64,000 nucleotides of DNA. Source: Balaenoptera acutorostrata. Its lineage: Eukaryota > Chordata > Mammalia > Artiodactyla > Balaenopteridae. Position numbers and translations under genes: made by a program. A model generated the notes under the pieces. That model did not search any database. It saw only the letters and a program-made list of their open reading frames with translations, and had not been told where the DNA came from. Location of the stretch: the NCBI RefSeq assembly GCF_949987535.1, contig NW_026645885.1:124001-188000 (forward strand), read 5' to 3'. Of the stretch, positions 36,949 through 47,428 are shown one piece after another. Position 1 is the stretch's first letter. The number at the start of each line of letters is the position of its first letter.

Positions 36949-38635
36949 CCAAGCAACCTGGAAAGGCCAATCAGCGCTCCAAAGAAGTCTCGATTCCCAG
37001 CGGGCAAAAGGGCCATGCGGAAAAAAGTGTCCAAACCAGAAATGCAGGACCGGCCATGGAGAAATGGGAGCCTTGCTACGCTGATGGGTGGGATGTAAAT
37101 TGCCAACAGCCACTCTGGAGAAGTGTACGGTGTGTTCTGAAACATCTAAAAAACACAGCTTGGAGAGCATAGGGCACTTCCACTCATGGGCGTATAAATT
37201 GGGAAAACTAAAAATCAGCAAGACACAGGCACCCCAAAGTTTAGGGCTGCTCTGTTGACAAGAACCCCCACTTCATTACACCTTAAATATCCTAGGAAAG
37301 AGAAAAATGGATAAAGAAGTTGGGGTCCTCATGTATAATGGAATATCACTCAGCCATGAAATCAACGTCATAAGGCTAGTAGCAGCACGATGAGTGGATT
37401 TAGGTACGACGATTCTAAGTGAAATAAGTCACACAGAAAAAGACACTTATCATGAGATATCACTTAGAGAGGGAATGTAAAAACCGCTACACTTGAACTG
37501 AATTACAAAACAGAACAGAGTCACACGTTTAGAAAACACACTATGGCTGCTGAACGGGAAAGGTGAGGTGGGGTGATGCATAAAACAAGGGTTTCAAATT
37601 AGCTCAGATACCGTTCCATAAACCCAATATGTAAGAGACAAGACCTATTCCTTTTTCAGTGAACTGGACTCAACACCCCCTATTCACCGCACAAGAATAT
37701 ATCTGACTAGTAAGAATCTTCAAACCTATGTATTGATATCTCTCTGTAAGTGAGTCAAGGGGGTGTAAAGCGGCATAAACACAGCCGTGAAAAGCAGCTA
37801 AACCCCATTATAAAAATAAATTACTTTTCAAAACCCGTGAAACAAAGACAGTGAAAGAGAGAGAAATTCTTCCAAAATTCGTTCAGGGGCTGTGATGCAA
37901 CCTGGATTGACCATATCTAGACCCACAGCTGATTGAGACATAAGGGTGGACACTCTTGGGGCTGAGAGGTTCGGTGAGGTTGGGTGAGCCAACGCAGACC
38001 CTTTCAAGTAATACTGCATGGTACCCATCCCATGGGTCCCAAATCTCCAGGTTCAAGGGCATCTTCCTACATCGAAAACAGGCATGAGAAACCCAGAAGA
38101 TGGAACACCGTGTGATCGGGAAAGGTTTCTAAAACGCACCTCATTTCTCATCTCCTTTGCTCGGGTTCGCCATTCCAGCCGATTTACTAGCCATCTCCCT
38201 CCTTGGAGAATCAGCACCTTTAACCTCCTGTTCCGTACAGGTTGCAATTTGTCCTGAGGATGAACGGGAAGAGGGGGAACCAATGAGAGACTAGCTCTAG
38301 GTGTTGGGACAGGCACAGGTCACTCTATTTTCCCATCAGGAAGAAGAATTAAGCACAAGCTCAGCCTGCCCCCCAGAACCAGAAGAGGGCCTGAAGCAAT
38401 CCTGCGCTTTTGCGGCCAGCTCCCAAAAAAGCGAGTTGAAAAATGGAGCTCAGGGGCACTGCAATTCACAAACCTGCAGAGTTTTAAATGATACCTCTCG
38501 TCCACAAATATATTAAGGGAAGGCAACGAAGAGGCTTTGAAAGCAAGGCAGAATTGCAGGAAACAGATTTCAGGAGGTAGATTCGAATCGCCTTGAAAGC
38601 ACATGAAAAGCGGCAAAACGTGGACAATGATGCCC
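36877..38635 (+). repeat. Satellite monomer M21 (1,759 bp), compensated palindrome
   Basis: Palindrome 36877-36948 is perfect in the C/G state. Variants: TCTCGATTCCC near 36989, ATGTATAATGG near 37331, CATGAGATATC near 37451, CTTAGAGAGGG near 37462 and a type A tail (GTTGCAATTTGTCCTG, CTCTAGGTGTTGGG). Confidence 0.95.
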
Positions 38636-40394
38636 TTGGCCAAAAAGGGCGTATGCGTTTTTTCCTGTATATATTCAGGAAAAAACGCATACGCCTTTTT
38701 TGGCCAACCAAGGAACTTGGAAAGGCCAATCAGCGGTCCAAAGAAGTCTCGCTTCCCCGCGGGCAAAAGGGCCATGCGGAAAAAAGTGCCCAAACCAGAA
38801 ATGAAGGACCGGCCATGGAGAAATGGGAGCCTTGCTACGCTGATGGGTGGGATGTAAATTGCCAACAGCCACTCTGGAGAAGTGTACGGTGTGTTCTGAA
38901 ACATCTAAAAAACACAGCTTGGAGAGCATAGGGCACTTCCACTCATGGGCGTATAAATTGGGAAAACTAAAAATCAGCAAGACACAGGCACCCCAAAGTT
39001 TAGGGCTGCTCTGTTGACAAGAACCCCCACTTCATTACACCTTAAATATCCTAGGAAAGAGAAAAATGGATAAAGAAGTTGGGGTCCTCATGTACAATGG
39101 AATATCACTCAGCCATGAAATCAACGTCATAAGGCTAGTAGCAGCACGATGAGTGGATTTAGGTACGACGATTCTAAGTGAAATAAGTCACACAGAAAAA
39201 GACACTTATCATGAGATATCACTTAGAGAGGGAATGTAAAAACCGCTACACTTGAACTGAATTACAAAACAGAACAGAGTCACACGTTTAGAAAACACAC
39301 TATGGCTGCTGAACGGGAAAGGTGAGGTGGGGTGATGCATAAAACAAGGGTTTCAAATTAGCTCAGATACCGTTCCATAAACCCAATATGTAAGAGACAA
39401 GACCTATTCCTTTTTCAGTGAACTGGACTCAACACCCCCTATTCACCGCACAAGAATATATCTGACTAGTAAGAATCTTCAAACCTATGTATTGATATCT
39501 CTCTGTAAGTGAGTCAAGGGGGTGTAAAGCGGCATAAACACAGCCGTGAAAAGCAGCTAAACCCCATTATAAAAATAAATTACTTTTCAAAACCCGTGAA
39601 ACAAAGACAGTGAAAGAGAGAGAAATTCTTCCAAAATTCGTTCAGGGGCTGTGATGCAACCTGGATTGACCATATCTAGACCCACAGCTGATTGAGACAT
39701 AAGGGTGGACACTCTTGGGGCTGAGAGGTTCGGTGAGGTTGGGTGAGCCAACGCAGACCCTTTCAAGTAATACTGCATGGTACCCATCCCATGGGTCCCA
39801 AATCTCCAGGTTCAAGGGCATCTTCCTACATCGAAAACAGGCATGAGAAACCCAGAAGATGGAACACCGTGTGATCGGGAAAGGTTTCTAAAACGCACCT
39901 CATTTCTCATCTCCTTTGCTGGGGTTCGCCATTCCAGCCGATTTACTAGCCATCTCCCTCCTTGGAGAATCAGCACCTTTAACCTCCTGTTCCGTACAGG
40001 CTGCAATTTGTTCTGAGGATGAACGGGAAGAGGGGGAACCAATGAGAGACTAGCTCTAGGAGTTGGGACAGGCACAGGTCACTCTATTTTCCCATCAGGA
40101 AGAAGAATTAAGCACAAGCTCAGCCTGCTCCCCAGAACCAGAAGAGGGCCTGAAGCAATCCTGCGCTTTTGCGGCCAGCTCCCAAAAAAGCGAGTTGAAA
40201 AATGGAGCTCAGGGGCACTGCAATTCACAAACCTGCAGAGTTTTAAATGATACCTCTCGTCCACAAATATATTAAGGGAAGGCAACGAAGAGGCTTTGAA
40301 AGCAAGGCAGAATTGCAGGAAACAGATTTCAGGAGGTAGATTCGAATCGCCTTGAAAGCACATGAAAAGCGGCAAAACGTGGACAATGATGCCC
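38636..40394 (+). repeat. Satellite monomer M22 (1,759 bp), cluster of substitutions at its start
   Basis: Palindrome 38636-38707 is imperfect (CCTGTATA in the left arm, CGCCTTTTTT in the right). Nine differences from the common form lie between 38668 and 38804, including AAGGAACTTGG, CAGCGGTCC, CCCCGCGGGC, GTGCCCAAACC and AAATGAAGG; the last two recur in M25 and M30. The rest of the monomer is ordinary: CATGAGATATC near 39210, type B tail and GCTCCCCAG near 40126. Confidence 0.95.
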
Positions 40395-42151
40395 TTGGCC
40401 AAAAAGGGCGTATGCCTTTTTTCCTGAATATATTCAGGAAAAAACGCATACGCCCTTTTTGGCCAACCAAGCAACCTGGAAAGGCCAATCAGCGCTCCAA
40501 AGAAGTCTCGCTTCCCAGCGGGCAAAACGGCCATGCAGAAAAAAGTGTCCAAACCAGAAATGCAGGACCGGCCATGGAGAAATGGGAGCCTTGCTACGCT
40601 GATGGGTGGGATGTAAATTGCCAACAGCCACTCTGGAGAAGTGTACGGTGTGTTCTGAAACATCTAAAAAACAGCTTGGAGAGCATAGGGCACTTCCACT
40701 CATGGGCGTATAAATTGGGAAAACTAAAAATCAGCAAGACACAGGCACCCCAAAGTTTAGGGCTGCTCTGTTGACAAGAACCCCCACTTCATTACACCTT
40801 AAATATCCTAGGAAAGAGAAAAATGGATAAAGAAGTTGTGGTCCTCATGTACAATGGAATATCACTCAGCCATGAAATCAACGTCATAAGGCTAGTAGCA
40901 GCACGATGAGTGGATTTAGGTACGACGATTCTAAGTGAAATAAGTCACACAGAAAAAGACACTTATCCTAAGATATCACTTCGAGAGGGAATGTAAAAAC
41001 CGCTACACTTGAACTGAATTACAAAACAGAACAGAGTCACACGTTTAGAAAACACACTATGGCTGCTGAACGGGCAAGGTGAGGTGGGGTGATGCATAAA
41101 ACAAGGGTTTCAAATTAGCTCAGATACCGTTCCATAAACCCAATATGTAAGAGACAAGACCTATTCCTTTTTCAGTGAACTGGACTCAACACCCCCTATT
41201 CACCGCACAAGAATATATCTGACTAGTAAGAATCTTCAAACCTATGTATTGATATCTCTCTGTAAGTGAGTCAAGGGGGTGTAAAGCGGCATAAACACAG
41301 CCGTGAAAAGCAGCTAAACCCCATTATAAAAATAAATTACTTTTCAAAACCCGTGAAACAAAGACAGTGAAAGAGAGAGAAATTCTTCCAAAATTCGTTC
41401 AGGGGCTGTGATGCAACCTGGATTGACCATATCTAGACCCACAGCTGATTGAGACATAAGGGTGGACACTCTTGGGGCTGAGAGGTTCGGTGAGGTTGGG
41501 TGAGCCAACGCAGACCCTTTCAAGTAATACTGCATGGTACCCATCCCATGGGTCCCAAATCTCCAGGTTCAAGGGCATCTTCCTACATCGAAAACAGGCA
41601 TGAGAAACCCAGAAGATGGAACACCGTGTGATCGGGAAAGGTTTCTAAAACGCACCTCATTTCTCATCTCCTTTGCTGGGGTTCGCCATTCCAGCCGATT
41701 TACTAGCCATCTCCCTCCTTGGAGAATCAGCACCTTTAACCTCCTGTTCCGTACAGGCTGCAATTTGTTCTGAGGATGAACGGGAAGAGGGGGAACCAAT
41801 GAGAGACTAGCTCTAGGAGTTGGGACAGGCACAGGTCACTCTATTTTCCCATCAGGAAGAAGAATTAAGCACAAGCTCAGCCTGCCCCCCAGAACCAGAA
41901 GAGGGCCTGAAGCAATCCTGCGCTTTTGCGGCCAGCTCCCAAAAAAGCGAGTTGAAAAATGGAGCTCAGGGGCACTGCAATTCACAAACCTGCAGAGTTT
42001 TAAATGATACCTCTCGTCCACAAATATATTAAGGGAAGGCAACGAAGAGGCTTTGAAAGCAAGGCAGAATTGCAGGAAACAGATTTCAGGAGGTAGATTC
42101 GAATCGCCTTGAAAGCACATGAAAAGCGGCAAAACGTGGACAATGATGCCC
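40395..42151 (+). repeat. Satellite monomer M23 (1,757 bp), C/C palindrome
   Basis: Palindrome 40395-40466 is mismatched at 40416 and 40445 (C/C). Variants: GCAAAACGGCCATGCAG near 40522, the 2-bp deletion AAAAAACAGCTTGG near 40666, GTTGTGGTCC near 40835, TATCCTAAGATATC near 40964 and TTTGCTGGGGTTCG with a type B tail. Confidence 0.95.
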
Positions 42152-43910
42152 TTGGCCAAAAAGGGCGTATGCCTTTTTTCCTGAATATATTCAGGAAAAA
42201 AGGCATACGCCCTTTTTGGCCAACCAAGCAACCTGGAAAGGCCAATCAGCGCTCCAAAGAAGTCTCGCTTCCCAGCGGGCAAAACGGCCATGCGGAAAAA
42301 AGTGTCCAAACCAGAAATGCAGGACCGGCCATGGAGAAATGGGAGCCTTGCTACGCTGATGGGTGGGATGTAAATTGCCAACAGCCACTCTGGAGAAGTG
42401 TACGGTGTGTTCTGAAACATCTAAAAAACAGCTTGGAGAGCATAGGGCACTTCCACTCATGGGCGTATAAATTGGGAAAACTAAAAATCAGCAAGACACA
42501 GGCACCCCAAAGTTTAGGGCTGCTCTGTTGACAAGAACCCCCACTTCATTACACCTTAAATATCCTAGGAAAGAGAAAAATGGATAAAGAAGTTGTGGTC
42601 CTCATGTACAATGGAATATCACTCAGCCATGAAATCAACGTCATAAGGCTAGTAGCAGCACGATGAGTGGATTTAGGTACGAGACGATTCTAAGTGAAAT
42701 AAGTCACACAGAAAAAGACACTTATCATAAGATATCACTTCGAGAGGGAATGTAAAAACCGCTACACTTGAACTGAATTACAAAACAGAACAGAGTCACA
42801 CGTTTAGAAAACACACTATGGCTGCTGAACGGGCAAGGTGAGGTGGGGTGATGCATAAAACAAGGGTTTCAAATTAGCTCAGATACCGTTCCATAAACCC
42901 AATATGTAAGAGACAAGACCTATTCTTTTTTCAGTGAACTGGACTCAACACCCCCTATTCACCGCACAAGAATATATCTGACTAGTAAGAATCTTCAAAC
43001 CTATGTATTGATATCTCTCCGTAAGTGAGTCAAGGGGGTGTAAAGCGGCATAAACACAGCCGTGAAAAGCAGCTAAACCCCATTATAAAAATAAATTACT
43101 TTTCAAAACCCGTGAAACAAAGACAGTGAAAGAGAGAGAAATTCTTCCAAAATTCGTTCAGGGGCTGTGATGCAACCTGGATTGACCATATCTAGACCCA
43201 CAGCTGATTGAGACATAAGGGTGGACACTCTTGGGGCTGAGAGGTTCGGTGAGGTTGGGTGAGCCAACGCAGACCCTTTCAAGTAATACTGCATGGTACC
43301 CATCCCATGGGTCCCAAATCTCCAGGTTCAAGGGCATCTTCCTACATCGAAAACAGGCATGAGAAACCCAGAAGATGGTACACCGTGTGATCGGGAAAGG
43401 TTTCTAAAACGCACCTCATTTCTCATCTCCTTTGCTCGGGTTCGCCATTCCAGCCGATTTACTAGCCATCTCCCTCCTTGGAGAATCAGCACCTTTAACC
43501 TCCTGTTCCGTACAGGTTGCAATTTGTCCTGAGGATGAACGGGAAGAGGGGGAACCAATGAGAGACTAGCTCTAGGTGTTGGGACAGGCACAGGTCACTC
43601 TATTTTCCCATCAGGAAGAAGAATTAAGCACAAGCTCAGCCTGCCCCCCAGAACCAGAAGAGGGCCTGAAGCAATCCTGCGCTTTTGCGGCCAGCTCCCA
43701 AAAAAGCGAGTTGAAAAATGGAGCTCAGGGGCACTGCAATTCACAAACCTGCAGAGTTTTAAATGATACCTCGCGTCCACAAATATATTAAGGGAAGGCA
43801 ACGAAGAGGCTTTGAAAGCAAGGCAGAATGGCAGGAAACAGATTTCAGGAGGTAGATTCGAATCGCCTTGAAAGCACATGAAAAGCGGCAAAACGTGGAC
43901 AATGATGCCC
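42152..43910 (+). repeat. Satellite monomer M24 (1,759 bp), compensated palindrome
   Basis: Palindrome 42152-42223 is perfect in the C/G state (42173 C, 42202 G). It carries GCAAAACGGCC, the AAAAAACAGCTTGG 2-bp deletion near 42423 and a 2-bp insertion giving TACGAGACGATTC near 42677. Others: CTATTCTTTTTTC near 42920, CTCCGTAAGTG near 43017, type A tail, CTCGCGTCC near 43770 and AATGGCAGG near 43828. Confidence 0.95.
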
Positions 43911-43982
43911 TTGGCCAAAAAGGGCGTATGCGTTTTTTCCTGAATATATTCAGGAAAAAAGGCATAAGCCCTTTTTGGCCAA
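43911..43982. repeat. Palindrome of M25 in the mismatched G/G state
   Basis: Only the right arm carries the derived base: 43932 is G and 43961 is G, so this pair is broken. A second mismatch lies in the right arm (AAGCCC instead of ACGCCC). M30 (52702-52773) has the same two changes, consistent with a shared five-unit duplication. Confidence 0.93.
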
Positions 43983-45669
43983 TCAAGCAACCTGGAAAGG
44001 CCAATCAGCGCTCCAAAGAAGTCTCGCTTCCCACCGGGCAAAAGGGCCATGCGGAAAAAAGTGCCCAAACCAGAAATGAAGGACCGGCCATGGAGAAATG
44101 GGAGCCTTGCTACGCTGATGGGTGGGATGTAAATTGCCAACAGCCACTCTGGAGAAGTGTACGGTGTGTTCTGAAACATCTAAAAAACACAGCTTGGAGA
44201 GCATAGGGCACTTCCACTCATGGGCGTATAAATTGGGAAAACTAAAATTCAGCAAGACACAGGCACCCCAAAGTTTAGGGCTGCTCTGTTGACAAGAACC
44301 CCCACTTCATTACACCTTAAATATCCTAGGAAAGAGAAAAATGGATAAAGAAGGTGGGGTCCTCATGTACAATGGAATATCACTCAGCCATGAAATCCAC
44401 GTCATAAGGCTAGTAGCAGCACGATGAGTGGATTTAGGTACGACGATTCTAAGTGAAATAAGTCACACAGAAAAAGGCACTTATCATAAGATATCACTTC
44501 GAGAGGGAATGTAAAAACCGCTACACTTGAACTGAATTACAAAACAGAACAGAGTCACACGTTTAGAAAACACACTATGGCTGCTGAACGGGCAAGGTGA
44601 GGTGGGGTGATGCATAAAACAAGGGTTTCAAATTAGCTCAGATACCGTTCCATAAACCCAATATGTAAGAGACAAGACCTATTCCTTTTTCAGTGAACTG
44701 GACTCAACACCCCCTATTCACCGCACAAGAATATATCTGACTAGTAAGAATCTTCAAACCTATGTATTGATATCTCTCTGTAAGTGAGTCAAGGGGGTGT
44801 AAAGCGGCATAAACACAGCCGTGAAAAGCAGCTAAACCCCATTATAAAAATAAATTACTTTTCAAAACCCGTGAAACAAAGACAGTGAAAGAGAGAGAAA
44901 TTCTTACAAAATTCGTTCAGGGGCTGTGATGCAACCTGGATTGACCATATCTAGACCCACAGCTGATTGAGACATAAGGGTGGACACTCTTGGGGCTGAG
45001 AGGTTCGGTGAGGTTGGGTGAGCCAACGCAGACCCTTTCAAGTAATACTGCATGGTACCCATCCCATGGGTCCCAAATCTCCAGCTTCAAGGGCATCTTC
45101 CTACATCGAAAACAGGCATGAGAAACCCAGAAGATGGAACACCGTGTGATCGGGAAAGGTTTCTAAAACGCACCTCATTTCTCATCTCCTTTGCTCGGGT
45201 TCGCCATTCCAGCCGATTTACTAGCCATCTCCCTCCTTGGAGAATCAGCACCTTTAACCTCCTGTTCCGTACAGGTTGCAATTTGTCCTGACGATGAACG
45301 GGAAGAGGGGGAACCAATGAGAGACTAGCTCTAGGTGTTGGGACAGGCACAGGTCACTCTATTTTCCCATCAGGAAGAAGAATTAAGCACAAGCTCAGCC
45401 TGCCCCCCAGAACCAGAAGAGGGCCTGAAGCAATCCTGCGCTTTTGCGGCCAGCTCCCAAAAAAGCGAGTTGAAAAATGGAGCTCAGGGGCACTGCAATT
45501 CACAAACCTGCAGAGTTTTAAATGATACCTCTCGTCCACAAATATATTAAGGGAAGGCAACGAAGAGGCTTTGAAAGCAAGGCAGAATTGCAGGAAACAG
45601 ATTTCAGGAGGTAGATTCGAATCGCCTTGAAAGCACATGAAAAGCGGCAAAACGTGGACAATGATGCCC
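43911..45669 (+). repeat. Satellite monomer M25 (1,759 bp), G/G palindrome
   Basis: Palindrome 43911-43982 has G/G at the paired site plus AAGCCC in the right arm. Variants: CCAATCAAGC near 43979, CCCACCGGGC near 44030, GTGCCCAAACC near 44061, AAATGAAGG near 44074, AAAATTCAGC near 44245, GAAGGTGGGG near 44350, AAAAAGGCAC near 44472, CCAGCTTCAAGG near 45082 and CTGACGATG near 45288. Most recur in M30. Confidence 0.95.
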
Positions 45670-45741
45670 TTGGCCAAAAAGGGCGTATGCGTTTTTTCCT
45701 GAATATATTCAGGAAAAAACGCATACGCCCTTTTTGGCCAA
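45670..45741. repeat. 72-bp perfect palindrome (representative copy, M26)
   Basis: Two 36-base arms, starting TTGGCC and ending GGCCAA, are exact reverse complements with no spacer; the centre is AATATATT. The arm carries an A5 run, a GGGCGTATGCG core and a T6 run. The first bases outside (C on the left, C on the right) do not pair. Each monomer has one such element at the same place, and 22 of 36 are perfect over all 72 bases. As DNA it could extrude a cruciform; as RNA it would fold into a stem of more than 30 bp. The left arm resembles the L1 segment reading TGGCCAACAAACACATG, so it may be an inverted duplication of L1-derived sequence. I see no target-site duplication and recognise no transposon terminal repeat. 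Confidence 0.97.
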
Positions 45742-46613
45742 CCAAGCAACCTGGAAAGGCCAATCAGCGCTCCAAAGAAGTCTCGCTTCCCAGCGGGCAA
45801 AAGGGCCATGCGGAAAAAAGTGTCCAAACCAGAAATGCAGGACCGGCCATGGAGAAATGGGAGCCTTGCTACGCTGATGGGTGGGATGTAAATTGCCAAC
45901 AGCCACTCTGGAGAAGTGTACGGTGTGTTCTGAAACATCTAAAAAACACAGCTTGGAGAGCATAGGGCACTTCCACTCATGGGCGTATAAATTGGGAAAA
46001 CTAAAAATCAGCAAGACACAGGCACCCCAAAGTTTAGGGCTGCTCTGTTGACAAGAACCCCCACTTCATTACACCTTAAATATCCTAGGAAAGAGAAAAA
46101 TGGATAAAGAAGTTGGGGTCCTCATGTACAATGGAATATCACTCAGCCATGAAATCAACGTCATAAGGCTAGTAGCAGCACGATGAGTGGATTTAGGTAC
46201 GACGATTCTAAGTGAAATAAGTCACACAGAAAAAGACACTTATCATGAGATATCACTTAGAGAGGGAATGTAAAAACCGCTACACTTGAACTGAATTACA
46301 AAACAGAACAGAGTCACACGTTTAGAAAACACACTATGGCTGCTGAACGGGAAAGGTGAGGTGGGGTGATGCATAAAACAAGGGTTTCAAATTAGCTCAG
46401 ATACCGTTCCATAAACCCAATATGTAAGAGACAAGACCTATTCCTTTTTCAGTGAACTGGACTCAACACCCCCTATTCACCGCACAAGAATATATCTGAC
46501 TAGTAAGAATCTTCAAACCTATGTATTGATATCTCTCTGTAAGTGAGTCAAGGGGGTGTAAAGCGGCATAAACACAGCCGTGAAAAGCAGCTAAACCCCA
46601 TTATAAAAATAAA
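45742..46613 (+). repeat. L1 3'-end-derived block of the monomer (representative copy, M26)
   Basis: Read on the + strand, this block follows the 3' end of artiodactyl/cetacean-type L1 in order. Landmarks are a GGCCAT...AAAAAGT...CAAAC stretch near 45805, TGGAGAAATGGGAGCC near 45850, GGGATGTAAATTG near 45882, CACTCATGGGCGTAT near 45971, GCACCCCAAAGTTTA near 46022, AATGGATAAAGAAGTTG near 46100, ACAATGGAATATCACTCAGC near 46130, CTAAGTGAAATAAGTCAC near 46208, AAGACCTATTC near 46433 and a terminal AATAAA at 46608-46613. The L1 counterparts (for example ATGGATAAAGAAGATGTGG and TACAATGGAATATTACTCAG) are recalled from memory, so percent identity is not given. The block lies mostly in the region equivalent to the L1 3' UTR and has no intact coding frame. 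The same block is present in every monomer. Confidence 0.88.
46608..46613 (+). promoter_or_regulatory. Relic L1 polyadenylation signal AATAAA (representative copy, M26)
   Basis: An AATAAA ends the L1-like block, where L1 elements carry their own polyadenylation signal, and no long poly-A tract follows. It recurs at the same offset in each monomer, which would give evenly spaced polyadenylation signals on any + strand transcript. In M17 and M19 the preceding bases are changed (CCATTAAAAAAATAAATT) but AATAAA remains. Whether it is used is unknown. Confidence 0.5.
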
Positions 46614-47428
46614 TTACTTTTCAAAACCCGTGAAACAAAGACAGTGAAAGAGAGAGAAATTCTTACAAAATTCGTTCAGGGGCTGTGATGCAACCTGGAT
46701 TGACCATATCTAGACCCACAGCTGATTGAGACATAAGGGTGGACACTCTTGGGGCTGAGAGGTTCGGTGAGGTTGGGTGAGCCAACGCAGACCCTTTCAA
46801 GTAATACTGCATGGTACCCATCCCATGGGTCCCAAATCTCCAGGTTCAAGGGCATCTTCCTACATCGAAAACAGGCATGAGAAACCCAGAAGATGGAACA
46901 CCGTGTGATCGGGAAAGGTTTCTAAAACGCACCTCATTTCTCATCTCCTTTGCTCGGGTTCGCCATTCCAGCCGATTTACTAGCCATCTCCCTCCTTGGA
47001 GAATCAGCACCTTTAACCTCCTGTTCCGTACAGGTTGCAATTTGTCCTGAGGATGAACGGGAAGAGGGGGAACCAATGAGAGACTAGCTCTAGGTGTTGG
47101 GACAGGCACAGGTCACTCTATTTTCCCATCAGGAAGAAGAATTAAGCACAAGCTCAGCCTGCCCCCCAGAACCAGAAGAGGGCCTGAAGCAATCCTGCGC
47201 TTTTGCGGCCAGCTCCCAAAAAAGCGAGTTGAAAAATGGAGCTCAGGGGCACTGCAATTCACAAACCTGCAGAGTTTTAAATGATACCTCTCGTCCACAA
47301 ATATATTAAGGGAAGGCAACGAAGAGGCTTTGAAAGCAAGGCAGAATTGCAGGAAACAGATTTCAGGAGGTAGATTCGAATCGCCTTGAAAGCACATGAA
47401 AAGCGGCAAAACGTGGACAATGATGCCC
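46614..47428 (+). repeat. Second block of the monomer, probably L1 ORF2-region-derived (representative copy, M26)
   Basis: This block joins the AATAAA of one repeat to the palindrome of the next. Its right half gives scattered ordered matches to L1 upstream of the 3' end: ACAGGCACAGGTCACTCTAT near 47102 (L1 ATAGGCAGAACACTCTATGA), AAGCAATCCTGCGCTTTTGC near 47187 (L1 AAGCTTCTGCACAGCAAAG), AAAAATGGAGCTCAGG near 47233 (L1 CAGAATGGGAG) and CCACAAATATATTAAGGGAA near 47294 (L1 CCAAAATATATAAGGAAC). The left half matches less clearly, for example AGAAACCCAGAAGATGGAAC near 46879 against an L1 AGAAAGCCCAGAGATAAACC segment. If real, the monomer is collinear with the last part of L1 and the head-to-tail junction lies just after the AATAAA. 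Alternatively the left half is unrelated sequence. The only other structure seen is short hairpins such as ACCCAT-CCC-ATGGGT near 46816. Confidence 0.55.

Larger units (their letters stand above)
45670..47428 (+). repeat. Satellite monomer M26 (1,759 bp), typical copy
   Basis: Palindrome 45670-45741 is perfect (G/C). I used it as the representative copy for the internal map because it lacks unusual indels. Variants: CATGAGATATC near 46243 and CTTAGAGAGGG near 46254, as in M21 and M22; the tail is type A. Confidence 0.95.

Noticed and set aside
45670..45741. Palindrome as a miniature inverted-repeat transposon
   Set aside because: There is no target-site duplication: the flanks read GATGCCC on the left and CCAAGC on the right. 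The ends match no terminal repeat I know. An inverted duplication of L1-derived sequence is equally likely.
45354..45938. Minus-strand open frame of 194 codons recurring in most monomers (219 codons at 3158-3817)
   Set aside because: It crosses the palindrome and the L1-like block antisense, resembles no protein family I know, and its conservation follows from monomer identity. Frames shift or shorten where copies have indels (for example 13750-14292 and 20742-21236) with no sign of selection for frame.
46762..46778. Possible CENP-B box in GTTCGGTGAGGTTGGGT
   Set aside because: Only 7 of the 9 essential bases match (TTCG present, A replaced by G, CGGG replaced by TGGG). I found no better match in the monomer on either strand, so the array seems to lack functional CENP-B boxes.
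46811..47050. Plus-strand 79-codon frame and overlapping minus-strand 87-codon frame in each monomer
   Set aside because: Short overlapping frames on both strands of satellite DNA, with no recognisable domain or signal.
47375..47385. GATTCGAATCG resembling an RNA polymerase III B box, possibly a tRNA-derived SINE relic
   Set aside because: It matches 9 of 11 B-box positions, but the only A-box candidate upstream (near GGCAACGAAGAGG) is poor and no tRNA fold or SINE body is recognisable.
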